A stretch of DNA of 7,057 nucleotides, taken from assembly GCA_027068695.1 (NCBI GenBank), contig JAMOMG010000263.1, positions 1 to 7,057 on the forward strand. The letters are read 5' to 3'. The stretch comes from Flavobacteriaceae bacterium (GTDB lineage Bacteria > Bacteroidota > Bacteroidia > Flavobacteriales > Flavobacteriaceae). The notes beneath the pieces were generated by a model, which saw nothing but the letters and a program-made list of their open reading frames with translations, did not search any database and was not told where the DNA came from. Numbering within the stretch: position 1 is the stretch's first letter; each line of letters starts with the position of its first letter. Shown here in pieces: positions 1-5,563 of this stretch. A program made the translations under genes and the position numbers.

Positions 1-581
1 AATATGAAGCCAAATAGAAAGACCCAGCTTATTACTGTTAAAGGCCTGTATTTTTTCATAAGAGGTTTTATCAATACTAAATACAGAGCATAAGAAACAG
101 AGTTTAAAAATATATAAATATTGCCTAAAACAGAACTTGTTCCTCCAGATTTATTGCCATAAGCAATTAGTAAAATAGCACCAATACCTCCAATAATAAT
201 ACCTATAATTTTATTTGAAGTCAATTTTTCCTTTAGAAAAAACACACTAAAAATTAATACCATAACAGGTACTGCAGTAATTATAATAGAAGCATCAATA
301 GGAGATGTTAAATTTAAACCATGGAAAAAAAGCAGTTGGTTGGTAGCTACGCCGAGTAAACCACCAATTGCTAATAACGTGAAATCTTTTTTTTGTATTT
401 TCTCTTTAATGAAAAATTTTATAATCCAGAATAATAGTCCGGCACCTAATATCCTTAAAAAAATAAAAGCTGAAGGTCCAATTTTATTAGGCATTACACC
501 TTTGGCAACAATATGATTTATACCGTAAATAATATTGGCACCCAACAATGCCAAATGTGCTTTATAATTATTTTTATTCAA
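1..581 (-). CDS. EamA/DMT-family transporter, N-terminal part (cut by left window edge)
   Basis: Translating the minus strand from 581 gives 193 uninterrupted residues that run off the window. The product is very hydrophobic, with about six membrane spans visible (near residues 10-28, 37-57, 67-89, 95-116, 124-142 and 152-171) and a seventh beginning near 182. It shows the EamA-repeat pattern: a first span with LLGANIIYG, then FLRILGAG, a small-residue stretch ending in TSPIDASII, and LKEKLT before the fifth span. The second EamA repeat starts near residue 150. Full-length relatives have about 300 residues and ten spans, so roughly a third is missing. The family exports or exchanges small metabolites across the inner membrane; the substrate cannot be told here. 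The start is a TTG at 581-579, because an in-frame TAA lies two codons upstream (587-585) and the first ATG (codon 30) would delete the first span. It lies downstream of the patatin gene on the same strand, so co-transcription is possible. Confidence 0.9.
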   Translation of the reverse strand, partial: MNKNNYKAHLALLGANIIYGINHIVAKGVMPNKIGPSAFIFLRILGAGLLFWIIKFFIKEKIQKKDFTLLAIGGLLGVATNQLLFFHGLNLTSPIDASIIITAVPVMVLIFSVFFLKEKLTSNKIIGIIIGGIGAILLIAYGNKSGGTSSVLGNIYIFLNSVSYALYLVLIKPLMKKYRPLTVISWVFLFGFI

Positions 582-591
582 ATTTTAGATT

Positions 592-654
592 TTATCAAAG
601 GCCGAAATTACAAATTTTGTAGCAACTAATTAATCTTATCTTACCTTTTGATAA
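592..654. repeat. Imperfect inverted repeat between patatin and EamA genes
   Basis: The left arm TTATCAAAGG (592-601) is complementary to the right arm CCTTTTGATAA (644-654), apart from one extra T in the right arm. The spacer is 42 bases. The repeat fills most of the 88-base gap between the patatin stop codon and the transporter start. In RNA it could form a long-loop hairpin, or the arms could be a spaced protein-binding site. There is no T-run directly after an arm in the minus-strand direction, so it does not look like a standard terminator. Chance is possible in such AT-rich DNA. Confidence 0.35.
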
Positions 655-669
655 TACTAAAAAAAGTAC

Positions 670-1440
670 TTAAGCTAAAGATTTTAAAATCTTGTCAATT
701 TCCCGTTTAGCATGCTCATAACCAAACTGAAATGCCTTGTTTATAGCTTTTGAGTCTAAAATGCCAATTTTATTTATGTCTGTGGGTGAAAACACATAAT
801 TACATTGACTGAATTTTTTAAAATTGTTAACATCTAAACCAATATGAAAAACCCGATACAAAAGTTTTAATGAAGAATTAATTTCTGATTTTTCTATAGC
901 AGAAATAGGGTTTACAAAACTTCCAATAATATATTTAAACTTATTTTGTAATGGCTCAATAGGGAAATTGTTTAAAATACCTCCATCAGAATACAAACTC
1001 CCATTTATTTCAATAGGTGAAAAAACAGGAGGTAATGCTGAAGAAGCAATTAAAGGCTTTATAAGTTCACCTTTATTAAAATAATCTAAGTTTCCACTAA
1101 GTAAATTAGTAGCTGTTACCGTTAAAGGATATTTTAAGCTTTCAAAAGTATCTTTTGGGAAGAATTTTTTAAAAAACAAGGTATACTTGTCGCTGTCCAT
1201 AATTCCTGGTTTGTTACGAGCATAGAGTGAGAATTTCAACAAAGGAGTTTGAACAAAAAAATCAACCATTTCACTTGGGTTATATCCAGCAGCATACAAC
1301 GCAGCAACTAAAGCTCCACCGCTTGTACCTGATACTTCAACAGGGATAATATCATTTTCAAGTAATACTTTTATAAGACCAATGTGAGCAATTGCTCTAA
1401 CACCACCCCCAGAAAGTACTAACCCAATTTCTTTGGACAT
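670..1440 (-). CDS. Patatin-like phospholipase family protein
   Basis: This 256-residue protein is a probable serine lipid acyl hydrolase of the patatin family, which uses a Ser-Asp dyad to cleave acyl chains from phospholipids or related esters. The glycine-rich oxyanion loop is SGGGVRAIAHIG (residues 10-21). The nucleophile elbow GTSGG (38-42) places the catalytic serine at Ser40. The ASSALPPVFSP block lies at 132-142, and the DGG motif (152-154) provides Asp152. It is short and has no signal peptide or membrane span, like the cytoplasmic RssA-type bacterial members, so the catalytic domain is essentially the whole protein. One oddity is that the loop reads G-V-R-A where the family usually has G-x-[RK]-G. 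The start ATG (1440-1438) leaves only three residues before the first beta-strand, which suits the family. It is divergent from leuS and upstream of the EamA gene on the same strand. The natural substrate is unknown. Confidence 0.93.
   Translation of the reverse strand: MSKEIGLVLSGGGVRAIAHIGLIKVLLENDIIPVEVSGTSGGALVAALYAAGYNPSEMVDFFVQTPLLKFSLYARNKPGIMDSDKYTLFFKKFFPKDTFESLKYPLTVTATNLLSGNLDYFNKGELIKPLIASSALPPVFSPIEINGSLYSDGGILNNFPIEPLQNKFKYIIGSFVNPISAIEKSEINSSLKLLYRVFHIGLDVNNFKKFSQCNYVFSPTDINKIGILDSKAINKAFQFGYEHAKREIDKILKSLA
678..693. repeat. 16-base perfect palindrome in the 3' end of the patatin gene
   Basis: AAGATTTTAAAATCTT is a perfect palindrome covering the last codons of the patatin gene (encoding KILKS). 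Read on the minus strand it is followed, about a dozen bases on, by the stop codon, then AAGTAC and a run of seven T (665-659). A hairpin here would have weak A-U stems with almost no loop. It could contribute to transcript ending after the patatin gene, but it does not satisfy the usual GC-stem terminator pattern and may be incidental to the codons. Confidence 0.3.
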
Positions 1441-1468
1441 TGATTGTTAAGTCTTAAATGATTCACGT

Positions 1469-1476
1469 CCAAGTTA
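1469..1476 (-). promoter_or_regulatory. Possible -7 element for the patatin gene
   Basis: Read on the minus strand, these bases are TAACTTGG, which fits the Bacteroidota -7 consensus TAnnTTTG at all but one fixed position. The element would start transcription near 1462 and leave a leader of about 20 bases before the ATG at 1440. No clear -33 TTG lies at the expected distance, so the assignment is weak. A short 5+1+5 palindrome (TTAAG-T-CTTAA, 1447-1457) sits in the leader and could be an operator or chance. Confidence 0.25.
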
Positions 1477-1512
1477 CAAAATATAATTACTTTAAATACA
1501 AGTTAAATAGAC

Positions 1513-1543
1513 TTTATAGTTTTCTATTTAAAATGTAACTTTG
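1513..1543 (+). promoter_or_regulatory. Probable leuS promoter (Bacteroidota-type)
   Basis: TAACTTTG at 1536-1543 matches the Bacteroidota primary-sigma -7 consensus TAnnTTTG at every fixed position. A near-match to the -33 element (TTTA, 1513-1516) lies 19 bases upstream, within the normal spacing. Transcription would start near 1550, giving a leader of about 20 bases before the leuS ATG. The GAGG at 1564-1567 is only one base from the ATG, too close to act as a Shine-Dalgarno site, which agrees with the SD-independent initiation typical of this phylum. Confidence 0.55.
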
Positions 1544-1568
1544 CGCTTTTAAAAACGAATAACGAGGT

Positions 1569-4523
1569 ATGGAATACAATTTTAGAGAGATAGAAGCAAA
1601 TTGGCAACAATATTGGGCAGATAACCAAACGTTTAAAGCTAAAAATAATTCGGATAAGCCAAAATTTTATGTATTAGATATGTTTCCATACCCATCAGGA
1701 GCAGGGCTGCATGTTGGACATCCGCTAGGTTACATTGCTTCAGATATTTATGCACGATACAAGCGTCATAAAGGATTTAATGTGTTGCACCCTCAGGGTT
1801 ATGATTCTTTTGGGTTACCAGCTGAACAATACGCCATTCAAACAGGGCAACACCCTGCTATTACAACAGAAGCAAATATTAAAACATACAGAAGGCAGTT
1901 AGATAAAATTGGCTTTTCATTTGACTGGTCTCGTGAAGTTCGTACATCAGACCCTAATTATTATAAATGGACACAATGGATTTTCACTTTATTATTTAAT
2001 TCTTGGTATAATAAAACAAGTGATAAAGCTGAAGACATTGAAAGTTTAATTGCTATTTTTTCTTCAGAAGGGAATAAAAATATTAATGCGGTGAGTGATG
2101 ATGATATTGAAATTTTTACTGATGAAGATTGGAAAAATTATTCAGAAGAAGAGCAACAAAAAATACTTTTACAATATAGATTAACATATTTGTCTGAAAC
2201 TGAAGTTAACTGGTGTCCAGATTTAGGAACTGTTTTAGCAAATGATGAAATTGTAAATGGGGTATCAGAGCGTGGAGGACATACTGTTATTAGAAAAAAA
2301 ATGATGCAATGGAGTATGAGAATAACTGCGTATGCACAACGTTTGTTAGATGGTTTACATAAAATAGATTGGCCACAACCATTAAAAGACTCTCAAACTA
2401 ATTGGATAGGGCGTTCTGAGGGAGCGATGGTTACTTTTAAAGTTGATGGACATAAGGAAAGTATTGATGTTTTTACAACGCGACCTGACACAATTTTTGG
2501 TGTAAGTTTTATGACATTGGCTCCTGAGCATGAGTTAGTCTCAAAAATTACTACAGAAAATCAAAAAGAAAAAGTTGATGATTATATTAAGGCTACAGCA
2601 AAGAGAAGTGAATTAGAGCGTATGGCAGATGTAAAAACAATATCAGGTGTTTTTACAGGAGCATATGCTAAACACCCATTTACAGGAGAAAAAATACAAA
2701 TTTGGATTGGAGATTTTGTGTTGGCAGGCTATGGAACCGGAGCTGTAATGTCTGTCCCTTGTGGGGATCAACGAGATTACAATTTTGCAAAACATTTTAA
2801 GATAGCAATACCAAATATTTTTGAGAATGTTGATATTTCAGAAGAAGCATACACAGATAAAGAAAATACGGTTATTACAAATTCAGATTTCTTAAATGGA
2901 TTGCCTTATAAAAAAGCTATGAAGCGTATTATATATGAAATAGAGCAACGTGGCTTTGGTTATGGAAAAATAAATTACCGTTTAAGAGACGCTGTTTTTA
3001 GTCGTCAACGTTACTGGGGAGAGCCTTTTCCGGTATATTATAAAAATGGCTTACCTCAAATGATTGATGTAAAATATTTGCCTATTGTATTACCTGAAGT
3101 AGAAAAATACTTACCCACTGAAGATGGAAAACCACCACTAGGTAATGCAACTGTTTGGGCTTGGGATACAATCAATAACAAAGTGGTTGAAAATAGTATA
3201 ATTGATAACAAAACCATTTTCCCATTAGAATTAAATACAATGCCAGGCTGGGCAGGAAGTTCATCTTATTTTAATAGATATATGGATGCAAATAATCCTG
3301 ATGAATTTGTAAGTAAAGAAGCGGTAAATTATTGGCGAGATGTAGATTTGTATATTGGCGGAAGTGAACATGCTACAGGTCATTTATTATACTCTCGTTT
3401 TTGGCAAAAATTCTTATTTGATAAAGAAATATTACCTGTTGATGAATATGCAAAAAAATTGATTAATCAAGGAATGATAACAGGTACCAGTGCTTTTGTT
3501 TATCGGTGGGAGTTTGGTGAAGGAAATAATTCAGAAATGGCTAAAAAAACCATTTTTGTAAGTAAAAACCTGATGGATAACATAATTAAAGAAAGAAAAG
3601 CAATTGAGAAAGAAGGAAAAAATGTAAAAGTAGACCCATCAGATTTATTAAAACAAACTAAGGTTTTAGAAGCTCAAAAAAATAGTAAGTGGTCACACTT
3701 TACGCCTATTCACGTTGACGTTTCTTTTGTAAATGCATCTGATGAATTGGATATTGAAGCTTTTAAAAAATGGAGACCTGAATATAGTGATGCTGAATTT
3801 ATTTTAGAAGAAGATAAATATATCGTGGGGCGTGAGATTGAAAAAATGTCAAAATCAAAATACAATGTTGTAAACCCCGATCAAATTTGTGAAGAATATG
3901 GAGCAGATAGTCTGCGTTTATTCGAAATGTTTTTAGGGCCGTTAGAACAATCTAAACCGTGGAAAACCTCAGGTATCTCAGGAGTTTATAGTTTTTTGAA
4001 AAAGTTGTGGAAATTATTCATTACAAACGGAGCATTTTTTGTTTCAGAAGATAAGCCAACAAAGGAAGAGTTAAAGACCCTACACAAAACCATAAAAAAA
4101 GTAGAAGAAGATATTGCAAATTTTTCATTCAATACTTCTGTTTCAACATTTATGATTGCTGTTAATGAACTGACTGCTTTAAAATGTAATAAACGAGCTA
4201 TTTTAGAACCCTTAGCCATAATTATTGAACCTTATGCACCTCATATTGCTGAAGAATTGTGGAAAAGATTAGGACATACAGAATCAATTTCAACAGCAGA
4301 TTTCCCAGTATTTAAGCCAGAATATTTGATAGAGAGTACTAAAGAATATCCAATTTCATTTAATGGAAAAATGAGATTTAAGTTAGAGTTTCCAATGGAT
4401 ATGGATAAGGATGCAATTGAAAAAGCTGTTATGGCTCATGAAAGAACACAAGCACAATTACAAGGTCGTATTCCCAAAAAAGTGATTGTCGTTCCTGGTA
4501 AAATTGTAAATATTGTTGGGTAG
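1569..4523 (+). CDS. leuS: Leucine--tRNA ligase (LeuRS)
   Basis: This 984-residue cytoplasmic class Ia synthetase charges tRNA(Leu) with leucine using ATP. The HIGH-type motif HVGH is at residues 48-51 and KMSKS at 759-763. The CP1 editing domain has the threonine-rich TTRPDT motif (303-308), where Thr308 corresponds to the discriminator Thr252 of the E. coli enzyme. It also has GTGAVMSVPCGDQRD, with Asp403 at the place of the universal amino-group-binding Asp345. The zinc-ribbon-like NWCPDLGTVL segment begins near 214, and the tRNA-binding anticodon and C-terminal domains follow KMSKS, ending in a typical VPGKIVNIVG tail. The protein is over 100 residues longer than E. coli LeuRS. An acidic insertion lies at about 148-205, and an enlarged leucine-specific insertion at about 630-755, just before KMSKS. 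Such insertions are, to my knowledge, usual in Bacteroidota LeuRS. The ATG at 1569 starts directly with the conserved EYNFREIE..WQ..W segment. It has its own promoter and no partner gene in tight linkage. Confidence 0.99.
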   Translation: MEYNFREIEANWQQYWADNQTFKAKNNSDKPKFYVLDMFPYPSGAGLHVGHPLGYIASDIYARYKRHKGFNVLHPQGYDSFGLPAEQYAIQTGQHPAITTEANIKTYRRQLDKIGFSFDWSREVRTSDPNYYKWTQWIFTLLFNSWYNKTSDKAEDIESLIAIFSSEGNKNINAVSDDDIEIFTDEDWKNYSEEEQQKILLQYRLTYLSETEVNWCPDLGTVLANDEIVNGVSERGGHTVIRKKMMQWSMRITAYAQRLLDGLHKIDWPQPLKDSQTNWIGRSEGAMVTFKVDGHKESIDVFTTRPDTIFGVSFMTLAPEHELVSKITTENQKEKVDDYIKATAKRSELERMADVKTISGVFTGAYAKHPFTGEKIQIWIGDFVLAGYGTGAVMSVPCGDQRDYNFAKHFKIAIPNIFENVDISEEAYTDKENTVITNSDFLNGLPYKKAMKRIIYEIEQRGFGYGKINYRLRDAVFSRQRYWGEPFPVYYKNGLPQMIDVKYLPIVLPEVEKYLPTEDGKPPLGNATVWAWDTINNKVVENSIIDNKTIFPLELNTMPGWAGSSSYFNRYMDANNPDEFVSKEAVNYWRDVDLYIGGSEHATGHLLYSRFWQKFLFDKEILPVDEYAKKLINQGMITGTSAFVYRWEFGEGNNSEMAKKTIFVSKNLMDNIIKERKAIEKEGKNVKVDPSDLLKQTKVLEAQKNSKWSHFTPIHVDVSFVNASDELDIEAFKKWRPEYSDAEFILEEDKYIVGREIEKMSKSKYNVVNPDQICEEYGADSLRLFEMFLGPLEQSKPWKTSGISGVYSFLKKLWKLFITNGAFFVSEDKPTKEELKTLHKTIKKVEEDIANFSFNTSVSTFMIAVNELTALKCNKRAILEPLAIIIEPYAPHIAEELWKRLGHTESISTADFPVFKPEYLIESTKEYPISFNGKMRFKLEFPMDMDKDAIEKAVMAHERTQAQLQGRIPKKVIVVPGKIVNIVG

Positions 4524-4649
4524 CATAATTAATATCCAAAGGGTTTTATTTTTTAAGATTCGAAAATGCAAAATGGTTGAATGTTTGTTATTAACTATGT
4601 ATATTGTGTTTTTTTTATTTTAATTACTAACTAAATTAAGGGATAAATT

Positions 4650-5393
4650 ATGAAATTTAAAAAAAACATTAATTATAATACTCGAAAAATCCATCGTTAT
4701 TTAGGGGTAATTATTGGGATTCAATTTTTATTTTGGACAATTGGAGGGTTGTATTTTAGTTGGAATAACATGGATGATGTTCATGGAGAAACATTGATAA
4801 AGCAAGGAAAAAAAAATGTTAAAAATATTAACTTTTCTCAAATTCAAAAAGGGATAGATTCTTTAGAAATTGACTCCATTCGCTCTATTCATTTAATTGA
4901 GGTATTTGGAAAACCATTAACACAGTTCAAATATTACAATAAAAACCATTTAAAAACACAATTAATAACTGAAACGGGAAAACTGCGATCAGCCTTTTCA
5001 GCACAAGAAAGTCTTAAATTGGTTGAACAACAGTTAAAAGAACCAATACCAATTATTAAAACAGAGTATTTAACACAAAACGATGTTGGAAATCATCACG
5101 AATATAGAGAAAAGCCACTTCCGGTATATGCTTTCACATTAGACCATCCTACCAAAACAACTATTTATGTTTCACCTGAATTAGGAGAAATTACAAGTGT
5201 TAGAAATAATAATTGGAGGCGATTTGATTTTTTATGGATGCTTCACACGATGGATTATTCAACAAGAGATGAAATTACTAATTGGGCTCTTCGAATTCTT
5301 TCAGTTTTTGGGATTTTAACTATATTTTCAGGGTTTTATTTATTTTATTTAACATCACAATCTATAAAAAAAATAAAAAAAAGCAAGTGGTAA
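4650..5393 (+). CDS. PepSY domain / PepSY-associated TM-helix membrane protein
   Basis: The 247-residue protein begins with a basic segment and the family-typical RKIHRYLGVIIG (12-23), leading into a membrane span at about 17-37. An extracytoplasmic region follows (about 38-210), with a PepSY-like part in which LITETGKLRSAFSAQESLKL and a later IYVSPELGEITSVRNN strand pair can be seen. WMLHTMDY (196-203) precedes a second span at about 212-234, and the tail is lysine-rich and cytoplasmic. The conserved histidines H15, H45 and H199 sit near the membrane edges. In the wider PepSY_TM family, equivalent histidines are linked to heme or iron reduction, but that role is inference here. Larger family members have four spans and two PepSY repeats, so this is a compact two-span version. 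The start at 4650 is preceded by an A/T-rich leader without a Shine-Dalgarno site. Gaps of 126 and 170 bases isolate it from leuS and the kinase, so it is probably its own transcription unit. Confidence 0.85.
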   Translation: MKFKKNINYNTRKIHRYLGVIIGIQFLFWTIGGLYFSWNNMDDVHGETLIKQGKKNVKNINFSQIQKGIDSLEIDSIRSIHLIEVFGKPLTQFKYYNKNHLKTQLITETGKLRSAFSAQESLKLVEQQLKEPIPIIKTEYLTQNDVGNHHEYREKPLPVYAFTLDHPTKTTIYVSPELGEITSVRNNNWRRFDFLWMLHTMDYSTRDEITNWALRILSVFGILTIFSGFYLFYLTSQSIKKIKKSKW

Positions 5394-5418
5394 AAATTCG
5401 TAATTAAAATTTATATAT

Positions 5419-5440
5419 GGTATATTTATTGCTGTATACC
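5419..5440. repeat. Inverted repeat GGTATA...TATACC downstream of the PepSY gene
   Basis: The arms GGTATA (5419-5424) and TATACC (5435-5440) are perfectly complementary with a 10-base loop, and one G-U pair could extend the stem inward. It lies 25 bases after the PepSY gene stop and well upstream of the kinase start. It could be a weak transcription-ending or RNA-stabilising hairpin, or a dyad operator. No T-run follows, so it is not called a terminator. Nothing else was recognised in this 170-base gap apart from the kinase promoter candidate. Confidence 0.35.
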
Positions 5441-5507
5441 TCCAAAGCTTAATGCCTATATTTACATCAAACTTGAGTATAAAATGAGCATAATTAAATT
5501 TAAATAC

Positions 5508-5535
5508 TTGCTAAATTACTTTTCGTATAAATTTT
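5508..5535 (+). promoter_or_regulatory. Candidate promoter for the histidine kinase gene
   Basis: A TTG at 5508-5510 is separated by 17 bases from TAAATTTT at 5528-5535. The latter matches the Bacteroidota -7 consensus TAnnTTTG except for the final G. Transcription would start near 5542, about 20 bases before the ATG at 5564, the same geometry as proposed for leuS. The surroundings are so AT-rich that partial matches occur by chance. Confidence 0.3.
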
Positions 5536-5563
5536 ATCTAATTGATATTAAAATTTTGATTAG

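Noticed and set aside
1564..1567. GAGG as a Shine-Dalgarno site for leuS
   Set aside because: It is one base from the ATG, too near to pair with 16S rRNA while the start codon is in the P site.
3986..4219. Open minus-strand frame of 77 codons inside leuS
   Set aside because: It is fully antisense to conserved LeuRS coding sequence, has no recognisable motif and no promoter, so it is a shadow of the real gene.
4535..4554. Possible terminator after leuS (ATCC-AAA-GGGT followed by a T-rich run)
   Set aside because: The stem is only about three to four pairs with a three-base loop and a mismatch, too weak to call, although leuS transcription may well end near here.
4577..4606. TTG-N20-TATATTG as a promoter for the PepSY gene
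   Set aside because: The -7 part matches the TAnnTTTG consensus only if one base is dropped, and the following eight-T run makes partial matches likely by chance.
5394..5563. Small RNA, riboswitch or tRNA in the largest intergenic gap
   Set aside because: Apart from one 6-base-pair dyad and a promoter-like pair, the gap is AT-rich with no tRNA-like cloverleaf, conserved riboswitch core or strong terminator visible.
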